Positions 53,502-63,398 are shown, counted from the stretch's first letter. The stretch is DNA of 64,000 bases from an uncultured Dehalococcoidia bacterium (GCA_958295765.1 CATQHB010000001.1:62001-126000); one strand, 5' to 3'. The notes: generated by a model not told the origin, from the sequence alone. Program-made: numbers and translations.

Positions 53502-54317
53502 ATGAAACAATTGGTGGATTTTTCCGGGCGGCTGGTCAACTCTCCCTGGTTTGAATACTTCATTATTGCGGTCATCATCGCCAACGGCGTGGTGCTGGGG
53601 CTGGAAACCTCTCCGGTCCTGCACCGGCTTTACGGAGACTGGCTGAACCTGGGGCATCAGGTGGCTTTGGGCGTGTTCATCGCCGAAGCCGCCTTCAAGA
53701 TGCTGGCCCTGTCGCCCCGGTTCCTGCGCTACTTCCGGGACGGCTGGAACGTCTTTGACTTCCTGGTCATTGTGTTCGCCCTGGTGCCGGCCACCGGCCA
53801 GTTTGCCATGATTGCCCGCCTGGCCCGGCTGCTGCGGGTCGTCCGGCTCATCTCCGCCATCAAAGACCTGCGGCTGATTGTCGCCGCCCTGGTGCGCTCC
53901 ATCCCCAGCGTGGGCCACGTCATTATGCTGATGAGCATTGTAGTATATATCTACGCCATCATCGGCTACCACCTGTTTAACGAACATGACCCGGCCAACT
54001 GGCGCAACCTGGGCGTATCGGTGCTGACCCTGTTCAACATCATCACCCTGGAGGGCTGGACGGAGATAATGTCCATTGCGATGCAAAAGCATCCCCTGGC
54101 CTGGATTTACTTCGTCAGTTTCGTGATAATCGGCACCTTCGTAGTAATCAACCTGTTCATCGCCATAATCATCAACAACCTGGACGAGGCCAAGCGGGAG
54201 CGGCTGGAGGAGATGGCAAGCCCGGTGTCAAGGGAGGAGTTGCTACGGGAAATCCGCGCCACCCAAGCCTCCCTGCGCCGGTTGGAAGACCGGCTGGACC
54301 AGGATGACCGGGGGTGA
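53502..54317 (+). CDS. Bacterial voltage-gated cation channel (BacNav family)
   Basis: 271-residue single-domain channel, tetrameric in the membrane. Six helices: S1 (about 16-35), S2 (50-70), S3 (82-98), S4 with gating arginines R106, R109, R112 and R115 at every third residue, S5 (135-160) and S6 (201-227, with conserved NLFIAIIINN). The selectivity filter is TLEGW (182-186), like the BacNav TLESW except for Gly at the fourth position. The C-terminal RERLEE ... LRRLEDRL stretch forms the expected coiled coil. Ion preference (Na+ or Ca2+) cannot be set from sequence. ATG start lacks an obvious SD. Confidence 0.92.
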   Translation: MKQLVDFSGRLVNSPWFEYFIIAVIIANGVVLGLETSPVLHRLYGDWLNLGHQVALGVFIAEAAFKMLALSPRFLRYFRDGWNVFDFLVIVFALVPATGQFAMIARLARLLRVVRLISAIKDLRLIVAALVRSIPSVGHVIMLMSIVVYIYAIIGYHLFNEHDPANWRNLGVSVLTLFNIITLEGWTEIMSIAMQKHPLAWIYFVSFVIIGTFVVINLFIAIIINNLDEAKRERLEEMASPVSREELLREIRATQASLRRLEDRLDQDDRG

Positions 54318-54536
54318 GCGGGGTTCAGGCAATTATTTACAATGGCGACTCGGGGGTAAGCCGGGCAATCGCATTTAACCAGGGCAACCCAAGCAACCGT
54401 CGTTCCGGCGAAAGCCGGAATCCAGGAAATCCTACCGGAAAAGAACGGGCCGGCTACCGAGCGTTCTGGATTCCGGCCTTCGCCGGAACGACGGTGTTAC
54501 TCCCCGGGGAATCCTCAAACCAAGCAAGGTGAGCGA
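54318..54536. repeat. Family A element
   Basis: A family A element lies at about 54363-54498, starting GGGCAATCGCATTTAACC. The second arm carries CCTTCG instead of CTTTCG in the loop. The AGGTGAGCG before the ATG serves the next gene. Confidence 0.82.
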
Positions 54537-55697
54537 ATGACCAACCCGGCTAATACCCCGACGGCGGCGGAGCTAATGGCGCGGGCCGCTGCGCTGCTGC
54601 CCGTCCTCAAGGAACGGGCGGCCTACACTGAGCAGTTGCGGCGCGTCCCCGAGGAGACGGTTCAAGACCTGCTGGCCTCGGGGCTGCACCGGATTGGCGT
54701 GCCCCGGCGGTTCGGCGGCCTGGACGTGGACTATGGCCTGGCCCTGGACGTAGGCATTGAGCTGGGCCGGGGCTGCCCCGCCACCGCCTGGTGCTATTCC
54801 CTGTGGGCCGCCCACGCCTGGCTGGTGGGCTACTGGCCCCGGCCGGCCCAGGAAGAGGTGTTCGACGCCGGCCCGGACGCCCTCTGCTCCAGTTCCTTGA
54901 GTCCCGGCAAGTCCGAAATTGTGCCGGTGGAGGGCGGCTATCGCCTGTCCGGGCGGTGGGAGTTTTCCAGTGGCTGCGATGCGGCAAGCTGGCTGATGCT
55001 GGGGGTTGCCGGTATCGGCGCGCGCAACTGGGCGCTGCTGCCCCAGGGCGACTACCGGATTGTGGATACCTGGTTCGTCTCCGGGCTGCGGGGCAGCGGG
55101 AGCAAGGACATCGTGGTGGAGGACGCCTTCGTGCCGCGCCACCGCATCCTGGAGGTGTCCACGGCCGGCGACGGCGATTGGAGCGGCTGGGAGTGGCACC
55201 GCCAGGCCCGCTACCGGGCGCCGATTCCGGTGCTGCTGGGCTGGGATTTGGTGGCGCCGATGTTGGGCATCGGCCTGGGGATGATTGATGAGTTCACCGC
55301 CCGGCTGATTGGAACCGCCGGCCCCGGTCGCACCGCCGACTCCCCGGCCGTCCACCGGCGCCTGTCGCAAGCCGCCGCCGAGGTGGACGCGGCGCGGGCA
55401 TTGCTGGAGCGGGATATTCAGGAGATTTTCGGCAAGGCCACTGCTGGCGAGGCATTTACCCCGCTGGAACGGGCCAGGTTCCGGCGGGACAAGGCCTTCT
55501 GCGCCCAGCTTTGCCTCCAGGCGGTCAACCGGCTGTTCGACCTCAGCGGCGGCCACGCCCTCTTTGACGCGGCGCCCCTGCAACGCTTCCACCGGGACGC
55601 CCAGGCCGTAGCCCACCGCGACGGCCTGATTATGGACCTGGGCGGCCAGCAATACGCCCGCGTAGCCCTGGGCCTGGAACCGGACGGGCCGATTTAG
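54537..55697 (+). CDS. Acyl-CoA-dehydrogenase-fold flavin monooxygenase-like protein
   Basis: 386-residue flavoprotein of the acyl-CoA dehydrogenase fold, closest in type to class D flavin-dependent hydroxylases (HpaB/HsaA/DszC-like) that work with a separate reductase. Signs: VPEETVQDLLASGLHRIGVPRRFGG, CPATAWCYSLWAAHAWLVGYWP, GGYRLSGRWEFSSGCDAASWLMLG, VSGLRGSGSKDIVVEDAFVP and the C-terminal RFHRDAQAVAHRDGL. The catalytic Glu of true acyl-CoA dehydrogenases is not evident. Substrate unknown, possibly phenolic or steroid-like. ATG start with AGGTGAG upstream. Confidence 0.85.
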   Translation: MTNPANTPTAAELMARAAALLPVLKERAAYTEQLRRVPEETVQDLLASGLHRIGVPRRFGGLDVDYGLALDVGIELGRGCPATAWCYSLWAAHAWLVGYWPRPAQEEVFDAGPDALCSSSLSPGKSEIVPVEGGYRLSGRWEFSSGCDAASWLMLGVAGIGARNWALLPQGDYRIVDTWFVSGLRGSGSKDIVVEDAFVPRHRILEVSTAGDGDWSGWEWHRQARYRAPIPVLLGWDLVAPMLGIGLGMIDEFTARLIGTAGPGRTADSPAVHRRLSQAAAEVDAARALLERDIQEIFGKATAGEAFTPLERARFRRDKAFCAQLCLQAVNRLFDLSGGHALFDAAPLQRFHRDAQAVAHRDGLIMDLGGQQYARVALGLEPDGPI

Positions 55698-56518
55698 GGG
55701 GGGCGGCCGGCAGATACGCCGGGAATAAAATCCGCTCATGGTGAGCTTGTCGAACCACCCAATCCGTTGATGGTAGGGGCGGGTTTATAACCCGCCCTTC
55801 CTCGGGTGCAAGAATGGTCAACAAGGGCATACCCCTTTTCCGGTATTTCCGTGACGTTACGGCGTAGGGGCGGTTCGCGAACCGCCCCTACGTTCACCCG
55901 AAAATGACCGGGGCAGGAACACCAACCCACGTTGAGAGTACCGATGTCGGGGTAGGGGCGGGTTTATAACCCGCCCGCCGTTCAACGGCAGGACCGTACC
56001 GGAAAACGGGTATGCCATAGTTGGCACATTCCGGCCCCCGGGCCAGGGCGGGTTACAAACCCGCCCCTACCATTCAATCCATTGGGTGGTTCGACCGGCT
56101 CACCATGAGCGGGGGTTGTTCTTGACGCAGACTTGCACCCGGCCGGCATCCCGCCCCAAGGCAACCACCGCATAACACCGTCGTTCCGGCGAAAGCCGGA
56201 ATCCAGGAAATCCCCCGGGAAAGACCGAGCCGGCTACCGAGGGTTCTGGATTCCGGCTTTCGCCGGAACGACGGTTCCATTGGCCGGCCAGCGGCGTTGA
56301 CCCGGTTTATTGCCAATGTTAGCATTGGGGGCGCCGCCGGGTGGTTCGACAAGCTCACCATGAGCGGGGTTCAGGCCACCATAAGCGGGGGTTGGCTGTA
56401 CCATACCGCCACCATGAGCGGGGGTTGGCTATACCATACCGCCACCATGAGCGGGGGTTGGCCCATTACCAGCCGGGTTCCGGCAATCATTCACCCATTG
56501 GGGTTCAGGTAAGTTACT
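55698..56518. repeat. Families B, C and A cluster with short tandem repeats
   Basis: No gene. Family B arm (about 55733-55757); family C elements between about 55769 and 56073 including the mini-palindrome GTAGGGGCGGTTCGCGAACC (55865-55890); family B arm (56086-56112); family A element (about 56163-56283); family B arm (56340-56366); then three units of about 31 bases with CCACCATGAGCGGGGGTTGG at 56376-56462, which look like tandem decay of the family B end. A GTAAG/ATG start context belongs to the next gene. Confidence 0.8.
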
Positions 56519-58165
56519 ATGCCCAATACCCTCTACTATGGCGACAATTTGCAGGTGTTGCGGGAGCATATCCCGGATGAGTCGGTGGATTTGGTTTATC
56601 TGGACCCGCCCTTTAACTCCAACGCCTCTTACAACGTGCTGTTCCGGGAGAAGTCGGGCGAGGATTCCCCGGCTCAGATAAAAGCCTTTACCGATACCTG
56701 GGAGTGGACGCAGGAGACGGAGCGCACCTTTGAGCAGGACATCATCCTGCATCCGGGGACGCCGGCGGCGGTCAAGGATATGATTGCCGCCTTCCGCCAG
56801 TTTATCGGCCAGAACGCAATGCTGGCCTACCTGGTGATGATGACGCCCCGCCTGGTGGAACTGCGCCGCGTCCTCAAACCCACTGGCAGCCTCTACCTGC
56901 ACTGCGACCCTACCGCCAGCCATTACCTCAAAATCCTGCTGGATACGGTGTTTGGCAAAGAGAATTTCCGCACCGAGATTACCTGGAAACGCACCAGCGC
57001 TCACAACGATACCAAGCAAGGACGCGAGCAGCACGGGCGTATCCACGATGTCTTGTTCTTTTACACCAAGGGCAACTCCTGGACGTGGAATCCGATATAT
57101 ACGGATTACGACCCGGAATATGTGAATAAGTTTTACAAGTACGTTGAGCCTGAGACCGGTCGCCGTTATAGACTCGGGGATTTAACTGCTCCGGGCGGTG
57201 CGTCAAAGGGCAATCCCCACTATGAGCTTATGGGTGTAACCCGCTACTGGCGGTATAGCCAACAGCGGATGCAACATTTGATTGATGCCGGCAGAATTAT
57301 TCAGGTAAAGCCGGGCAGAGTTCCAGCATACAAGCGTTATCTTGATGAGATGCCCGGCGTGGCGTTGCAGGACATTTGGAATGATATAGGGCCAATTCCG
57401 TCTCAAGCCAAAGAACGCCTGGGCTACCCGACGCAAAAGCCGGAGGCCCTGTTGGAGCGCATCATCAACGCCAGCAGCAACGCCGGGGACGTGGTGCTGG
57501 ACCCTTTCTGCGGCTGCGGTACGGCGGTGGCGGCGGCGCAAAAGCTGGGCCGCCAATGGCTGGGCATCGACATCACCCACCTGGCGGTGGCCCTGCTGAA
57601 AAGCCGCCTCAAGACGGCCTTCAATCTGAATCAGGGGAAAGACTACGCGGTGGTGGGGGAACCCCGGGACGTGGGCAGCGCCCGTGCCCTGTGGGAGCAA
57701 GACCCCTACCAGTTCCAGTTCTGGGCGGTGTCGCTGCTGGAGGCGCAACCGCAGGGGGAGCAGCGGCGGGGCGCCGACCGGGGCATTGACGGGATAATCT
57801 ATTTCGTGGACGGTCCCCGCCGGACGCCGCAAAAGCTGGTAGTCCAGGTCAAGGGCGGGCGGGTGTCCTCGCCCCAAATCCGCGACCTGAAAGGGGTGGT
57901 GGAACGGGAAAAGGCGGCCATGGGGCTGTTCATTTCCCTGGAGGAACCCACCCGGGATATGCGGACTGAGGCGGCCAGCGGCGGCTTTTACCACTCCGAC
58001 CTGTGGCAGCAGGACTATGCCAAAATCCAAATCCGCACCATCGCCGACCTGCTGGCCGACCAGGGCTTTGACCTGCCGCCCCGCCCGCCGATGTACCCGG
58101 CGGCGCCCCGGGTGCGGGCCAGCGAGGGGGAGCAGGGGGCGTTGGAGGAGTTGGCCGGGGATTAG
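56519..58165 (+). CDS. DNA methyltransferase fused to Mrr-like nuclease domain
   Basis: 548 residues, two parts. The first (about 1-375) is a beta-class N4-cytosine/N6-adenine methyltransferase: catalytic DPPF (29-32) comes before the SAM-binding DPFCGCGTA (328-336), with GYPTQKPEALLERII and GRQWLGIDI. The second (about 405-548) carries RGADRGIDGIIYF and VVQVKGG, i.e. Asp424 and the QxK motif (443-445) of a PD-(D/E)XK Mrr-type nuclease fold, followed by LFISLEEPTRDM and SDLWQQDYAKIQI. No separate specificity subunit or endonuclease is linked. It looks like a single-polypeptide restriction-modification enzyme. Confidence 0.88.
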   Translation: MPNTLYYGDNLQVLREHIPDESVDLVYLDPPFNSNASYNVLFREKSGEDSPAQIKAFTDTWEWTQETERTFEQDIILHPGTPAAVKDMIAAFRQFIGQNAMLAYLVMMTPRLVELRRVLKPTGSLYLHCDPTASHYLKILLDTVFGKENFRTEITWKRTSAHNDTKQGREQHGRIHDVLFFYTKGNSWTWNPIYTDYDPEYVNKFYKYVEPETGRRYRLGDLTAPGGASKGNPHYELMGVTRYWRYSQQRMQHLIDAGRIIQVKPGRVPAYKRYLDEMPGVALQDIWNDIGPIPSQAKERLGYPTQKPEALLERIINASSNAGDVVLDPFCGCGTAVAAAQKLGRQWLGIDITHLAVALLKSRLKTAFNLNQGKDYAVVGEPRDVGSARALWEQDPYQFQFWAVSLLEAQPQGEQRRGADRGIDGIIYFVDGPRRTPQKLVVQVKGGRVSSPQIRDLKGVVEREKAAMGLFISLEEPTRDMRTEAASGGFYHSDLWQQDYAKIQIRTIADLLADQGFDLPPRPPMYPAAPRVRASEGEQGALEELAGD

Positions 58166-58265
58166 GGGGGTGAGGTCGGCCCGGCATACCGCCCCGGTTG
58201 CCCCTACTTTCACAGGATACTATAATAGGCCCCGCAACCCTTACCCCAAAGATGGCGGGAGTGTT

Positions 58266-60605
58266 ATGCGGAAAATCTCCCTAACCCCCGAATATGGTAG
58301 GGCAAATATGCTGCCCAACGCTGCCGGCTGGACGGCGCTGGTGGTGGCAATGGTGGCGCTGCTGGCGGGGCTGGCCCTGCTGTACGGGGCGGGAACGGCG
58401 GCGGCCCAGACCACCGTCGATTATGACACGGATGACAACGGCCTCATCGACATCGCTACTACCACCCAGTTGAACGCCATCCGCCACGACCTGGACGGCA
58501 ACGGCGACGCGACTCACGCCGACTACGTGGCCGCCTTTCCCAACCGGGACACTTCCAGCGGCGGGCGGATGGGCAGCCCGTCAGGAACCTGCACCGGCTA
58601 CGAACTGACCGCGAATCTGACCTTCGATAACGACGGCAACAGCAACGGCAGCAGCGCCGGCGACCTTTACTACAATGGCGGGGCCGGCTGGCAGCCCATC
58701 GGCAACAATTCCAACCCATTCACCGCCACCTTCGACGGCAAAAACAACAGCATTTCCTACCTGTATATCAACCGCACCTCCGGGGCCGGGTCAAACCGGG
58801 CCGGGCTGTTCGCCGCGACCACCGGCGCCACCCTCCGCAACATTCAGTTGCTCAACGTCAACATAAATGCGGCATCGCGCGCCGGCGCCCTGGCCGGCCG
58901 CGTGGGGGAAGGAACCATCTCCAACAGCTACTCCACCGGCCAGGTATCGGTAACGGGAAACCGGGCCGGCGGGTTGGTCGGGCAACTCAGTGCCTTCGGA
59001 ACGGCCAGCGGAACAATCAGCGGCAGTTACTCCACCGCCGACGTCACCGCCGCCGGCGGCGAGGCCGGCGGCCTGGTGGCGCTGCTGGAGGGCGACGAAA
59101 ACGCGAACGCCAGTATAACCTCCAGTTACGCCACCGGCGACGTCACCGCCACGACCCATGCCGGCGGCCTGGTGGGCCGAACCGAAATTGGAAACATAAA
59201 CCAAAGCTACGCCACCGGCGCCGTTACCGCCAGCGGCGCCGCTGCCAAAGCCGGCGGCCTGGTGGGTTGGTTCCGTAGTTACGCTTACGGCTCCAGCGCC
59301 AGCGCGGTACAGGTAAGCAGCAACCTGACGGCCAGCTACGCCACCGGCCCGGTCCGCGTTACCGCCACCGGCGCCACCGCCACCGCCAAGGCGGGGGGAC
59401 TGGTGGGGGAATTTCACGCCTATATCGAGACGGATGCCTACGCCGGCAACCGGGCCAACGCCACCATTACCGCCGGCTACGCTACCGGCGCGGTGGCCGG
59501 CGCCGGCGACAACAACGACCTGGGGGGACTGGTGGGCTTAGCCCACAGCCAGCGCCTTGCTTCAGGAAACGGGGTTCATGGAATTACCAACGTGGACATC
59601 ATCACCAGTTACGCCACCGGCCCGGTAACCGGGGCCAGCGGCGCCGAAATCGGCGGCCTGGTGGGGGCCGAAACCACCACCGCTACGCCCAGCAGCAACA
59701 CCGGGTCCAGCAACATCAGCTACAACCAAAGCTATTGGGACGCCGGAACCACCGGCATCGCCGACGACAGCGACACCGCCGCCCCGGAGGGCAAGACCAC
59801 CCGGGAACTGCAACGGCCCAGCGGCTACTCCGGCCTCTACGCCAACTGGAACTATGACCTGGACGATGTAACCGGCTTTGATGACCCCTGGGACTTCGGG
59901 ATGCCCTTCCAGTACCCCAAGCTGAAGTACGGGACGCATCAGCCGGTAACCCAGGGCAGCCAGGTAATGGGGGAAACGGATCACAAGAACTTTCCGGTGG
60001 TGGGCGAACCTATCTGGGTCTGCCTCGGCGACTCCAGCCTGCGGGCCGCCAACTCCGCCTGGCATTGGCAGCGTTCCGACAACGGGTACTCCGGCTGGAC
60101 GGACGTCGACGCCAGCCGGGGGGCCGACCGGGCCGGCGGCGCCCCCACCTACGGGTACATCCCCAACAACGCCGACCTGGGCAAATACTTCCGGGCCAGA
60201 ATCGCCCTGACCGGCGGCAGCACGGTTTACACCCGGGTTTTCGGCAAGGTGCGCGCCGCCCATGCCGCCACCGCCGGGACGGCGTTGACCTTCGCCAGCG
60301 GCAATACCAGCCCCCTAGTGAGCGCCGGGGTAGTTACCGTAGCCGGCAACGGGACGCCGGCCGGGGCCGTCAGTCGCACCGTGCGTTGGGGCTGGCAGCG
60401 CTGCGACAACGCCGACTCCACTTATACCGACTGCCAGAACATCATCCGCTCCTTCCGCATCTGGGGTTCAGTCTCCGAAATCCTGAGCTACGATCCGGTA
60501 GCCGCCGACCAGGGCAAGTACCTGCGGGCCTACGTCTATTACGAAAGCAGCAGCGGCGTGTGGACCAAGGCGGCAACACCCTTCACCGGGGCGGTGGGGC
60601 CGTAG
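58266..60605 (+). CDS. GLUG-repeat secreted surface protein
   Basis: 779 residues. An N-terminal segment with a hydrophobic stretch (about 21-46, WTALVVAMVALLAGLALLYGAGTAAA) acts as signal or anchor, cleaved perhaps after TAAA. Then DYDTDDNGLIDIATTTQLNAIRHDLDGNG, and seven to eight GLUG-type repeats (AGGLVGQL, AGGLVGRT, AGGLVGWF, AGGLVGEF, LGGLVGLA, IGGLVGAE) alternating with SYATG units between about 200 and 500, which build a beta-helix in adhesins. The C-terminal part (about 540-779) has two Ig-like modules without an LPXTG or sorting signal. Role: adhesion or surface display, inferred. SD GGGAG. Confidence 0.85.
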   Translation: MRKISLTPEYGRANMLPNAAGWTALVVAMVALLAGLALLYGAGTAAAQTTVDYDTDDNGLIDIATTTQLNAIRHDLDGNGDATHADYVAAFPNRDTSSGGRMGSPSGTCTGYELTANLTFDNDGNSNGSSAGDLYYNGGAGWQPIGNNSNPFTATFDGKNNSISYLYINRTSGAGSNRAGLFAATTGATLRNIQLLNVNINAASRAGALAGRVGEGTISNSYSTGQVSVTGNRAGGLVGQLSAFGTASGTISGSYSTADVTAAGGEAGGLVALLEGDENANASITSSYATGDVTATTHAGGLVGRTEIGNINQSYATGAVTASGAAAKAGGLVGWFRSYAYGSSASAVQVSSNLTASYATGPVRVTATGATATAKAGGLVGEFHAYIETDAYAGNRANATITAGYATGAVAGAGDNNDLGGLVGLAHSQRLASGNGVHGITNVDIITSYATGPVTGASGAEIGGLVGAETTTATPSSNTGSSNISYNQSYWDAGTTGIADDSDTAAPEGKTTRELQRPSGYSGLYANWNYDLDDVTGFDDPWDFGMPFQYPKLKYGTHQPVTQGSQVMGETDHKNFPVVGEPIWVCLGDSSLRAANSAWHWQRSDNGYSGWTDVDASRGADRAGGAPTYGYIPNNADLGKYFRARIALTGGSTVYTRVFGKVRAAHAATAGTALTFASGNTSPLVSAGVVTVAGNGTPAGAVSRTVRWGWQRCDNADSTYTDCQNIIRSFRIWGSVSEILSYDPVAADQGKYLRAYVYYESSSGVWTKAATPFTGAVGP

Positions 60606-61553
60606 TTAGGAATTAGGAATTAGGAATTAGGAATTAAGAATTAGGTCGCGAACCGCCCCTACGTTGGGCTGAGGAATACCAACATCCATACCAACATCCG
60701 TTGCGAGTACCAACATCCGGGTAGGGGCGGGTTTATAACCCGCCCGCCGGTCAAGGGCAGGAATGTACCGGGACACGGGTATGCCATAGCCCAACGTAGG
60801 GGCGGTTCGCGAACCGCCCCTACGTCCACCCGAAAATGACCGGGTGAGGAATACCAACCTTGCCCCTGAGCCAGGGCGGGTTACAAACCCGCCCCTACCA
60901 TTAACAACCCGCCGGGGCCGGGTAAGGTTCTCTGTCATTCCGACCGGAGGGAGGAATCTAAAATGCCGGCCCTTGACTTCTCTCAAGGTTTTTAGATTCC
61001 TCCCTCTGGTCGGAATGACAGGGTAGGGCGGTCGGAATGACATTGGGGGGGCATCGGTGCAAGGGCCGGTTGGCATTTTCATCCGGGTAGGGGCGGGTTT
61101 GTAACCCGCCCTTCCTCAGGTGCAGGAATGGTTCAGCCAGGGCATACCCTTTTCCGGCATTTCCGTGCCGTTACGGTGTAGGGGCGGTTCGCGAACCGCC
61201 CCTACCTTCACCCGAAAATGACCGGGTGAGGAATACCAACATCCATTGAGAGTACCAACATCCGGGTAGGGGCGGGTTTATAACCCGCCCGCCATTCAAC
61301 GGCAGGAATGTACCGGAAAACGGGTATGCCATAGCCCAACATACTCCGGCCCCTGAGCCAGGGCGGGTTACAAACCCGCCCCTACCATACAATCCATTGG
61401 GTGGTTCGACAGGCTCACCATGAGCGGGGTTCATGGTAATCATTCACCTAGCGGGGTTTAGGGTACTTTCAACGTGGTTGGTATCAGCATCGGTGTAGGG
61501 GCGGGTAAGGAGAACCAAAAGGTTGGCGTCAATAAAATACCCGGCTGGCGGCA
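60606..61553. repeat. Microsatellite and dense family C, D and B repeats
   Basis: No gene seen. An AGGAATT heptamer repeat follows the stop (60606-60645); family C elements and GTAGGGGCGGTTCGCGAACC mini-palindromes at about 60655-60905; a family D inverted repeat (about 60930-61045); family C again (about 61085-61385, with two mini-palindromes and GTAGGGGCGGGTTTATAACC); a family B arm (61400-61427); and a final family C fragment (about 61490-61510). Confidence 0.82.
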
Positions 61554-61865
61554 TTACCGCAACGCGGGATCCACTAGGATACGGTCCTTAATGGATTCAA
61601 TCTGACCGGTTTCGTCATTGATACAGGCTACCTTGTAGGAGCGCGACCGCACCCCTACCGAGTCCCGGGTAACCGGGTTCCGGCCACCCATACCGTCCCA
61701 GGGCCGGGCAAAGCCGATAGTTACCTGCCACTTGTCGATTTCGTGGTCAAAATAAACCTCTTCCAGGCCGATATACATAATCTCTTCGTCGTGGTATAGC
61801 TCGGCGATGTATTCCTTCGCCATCCCCACCACCTGCTTCACGTCCATCGTAGCCCGCCTTTCCAT
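61554..61865 (-). CDS. Hypothetical protein
   Basis: 103 residues: an N-terminal helix (MERRATMDVKQVVGMAKEYIAELYHDEEIMYIGLEEVYFDHEIDKW) followed by strands (KWQVTIGFARPWD, RSRSYKVACINDETGQIESIKDRILVDP). The fold looks like the small alpha/beta proteins of the DUF or PepSY class, unassigned. Start ATG 61865 with GGAGGG six bases upstream; a longer frame lacks a ribosome site. Confidence 0.65.
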   Translation of the reverse strand: MERRATMDVKQVVGMAKEYIAELYHDEEIMYIGLEEVYFDHEIDKWQVTIGFARPWDGMGGRNPVTRDSVGVRSRSYKVACINDETGQIESIKDRILVDPALR

Positions 61866-62029
61866 TATCGCCCTCCTCTGCGCCCCTCCGGTGGCCCAAT
61901 TATAACATCCCCCGCTTACCGTCAGGCAGACCGGCGGAAAATGTGATAATCTGAATAACCTGATTGAACCCCTTGCCAACCTGGTCAACCAAATCCCCAC
62001 CGAACCAAGCGCAAGAAAGAGGTCAACAA

Positions 62030-63337
62030 ATGTTTCCCCAAAACGTCTTTCCCGATACTACCGCCGTTGACGCCGCGGGCGGCCTGGTTATTGGCGGGTG
62101 CCGCGCCCTGGCCCTGGCCGAGGAGTATGGCACGCCGGTTTACGTGCTGGATGAGGCTACCCTGCGGAACCGCTGCCGCAGTTACCGGGCCGAGTTTGAG
62201 CGGCGCTGTCCCGGAACCCGGACGCTGTACGCTTCCAAGGCGTACATCAACCCGGCCCTGGCCCAAATCTTTGCGGAGGAGGGGCTGGGGCTGGACGTGG
62301 TTTCCGGCGGCGAACTGGCGGTGGCCGCCGCCGCCGGGTTCCCTCTGGAACAGGTCTATTTTCACGGCAACAACAAGACGCCGGACGAGTTGGCCTACGC
62401 CGTGGCGCAGGGCATTGGCCGGGTGGTGGTGGACAGCTTTCACGAACTGGCCCTGCTCAACCGCATCGCCGCCGACGCCGGCCAGACCCAGGACATCCTC
62501 ATTCGGGTGTCGCCGGGGATTGACCCCCACACCCACGCCTACACCACCACCGGCATCATCGACTCCAAGTTCGGCTTTTCCATTCAGACCGGCGATGCCG
62601 CCGCCGCCATCCGGCAGGCCCTGGCCGCGCCCCACCTGAACCTGCGGGGGCTGCACTTTCACTTGGGGTCGCCCATCTTTGAGCTGGAACCCTACGCCGC
62701 CGCCACCGACCTGGTGCTGCGCTTTGCCGCCGGTTTCCGGGAGGAGGGCCTGGACTTGCAGGAGTTCAGCCCCGGCGGGGGCTTTGCCATCGCCTACACC
62801 CAGGACCAGGAACCGCCGGCCATCGCCGACTACGCCGAAACTATCGTCGGGACGCTGCAAGCCACTTGCGACGAGTTGGGGATGGCCTTGCCTACCCTGC
62901 TGATTGAACCGGGCCGCTCTATTGTCGGCCCGGCCGGGGTGGCCCTGTACCGCATCGGCGCCATCAAGGACATCCCCGGCGTGCGCAAGTACGTCAGCGT
63001 GGACGGCGGCATGGGCGACAACATCCGCCCGGCCCTGTACCAGGCGACCTATGAGGTGGTGTCGGCCGGCAAGGTGAACCGGGCCGCCACCGAGAAAGTT
63101 ACCATTGCCGGCAAGTATTGTGAATCGGGGGACGTGCTGGCCTCGGATATAATGCTGCCGGAGGCCGAGCCGGGGGACATCATCGCCATTCCCGCCGCCG
63201 GCGCCTACTGCCCGTCCATGGCCAGCAACTACAACCTGAACCCCCGCCCGCCCATCGTGCTGGTCAAAGAGGGCCGGAGCCGGCTAATCCGCCGCCGGGA
63301 AAGTTATGCGGATTTGATGCTGTGCGATGTACCATAA
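62030..63337 (+). CDS. lysA: Diaminopimelate decarboxylase
   Basis: 435-residue PLP enzyme making lysine from meso-diaminopimelate in the cytosol. PLP lysine Lys70 in YASKAYINP, HGNNKTPDEL, the Gly-rich PLP-phosphate site FSPGGGFAI, EPGRSIVGPAGV, the substrate-site KYCESGDVLA and the terminal NPRPP ... RRRESYADLM. Start ATG 62030 in the MFPQNVFPD frame, with AAAGAGGT upstream; an earlier in-frame ATG at 61964 is not conserved. Only the upstream hypothetical gene (opposite strand) and holB are neighbours. Confidence 0.95.
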   Translation: MFPQNVFPDTTAVDAAGGLVIGGCRALALAEEYGTPVYVLDEATLRNRCRSYRAEFERRCPGTRTLYASKAYINPALAQIFAEEGLGLDVVSGGELAVAAAAGFPLEQVYFHGNNKTPDELAYAVAQGIGRVVVDSFHELALLNRIAADAGQTQDILIRVSPGIDPHTHAYTTTGIIDSKFGFSIQTGDAAAAIRQALAAPHLNLRGLHFHLGSPIFELEPYAAATDLVLRFAAGFREEGLDLQEFSPGGGFAIAYTQDQEPPAIADYAETIVGTLQATCDELGMALPTLLIEPGRSIVGPAGVALYRIGAIKDIPGVRKYVSVDGGMGDNIRPALYQATYEVVSAGKVNRAATEKVTIAGKYCESGDVLASDIMLPEAEPGDIIAIPAAGAYCPSMASNYNLNPRPPIVLVKEGRSRLIRRRESYADLMLCDVP

Positions 63338-63341
63338 TACC

Positions 63342-63376
63342 GTAGGGGCGGTTCGCGAACCGCCCCTACCGGGTTC
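63342..63376. repeat. Family C mini-palindrome
   Basis: GTAGGGGCGGTTCGCGAACCG with CCCCTAC forms one short hairpin just after the lysA stop, with no other repeat present. It may serve as a terminator-like stem although it lacks a T-tract. Confidence 0.7.
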
Positions 63377-63398
63377 ACCCTTCGCTAATCGTTAGGAT

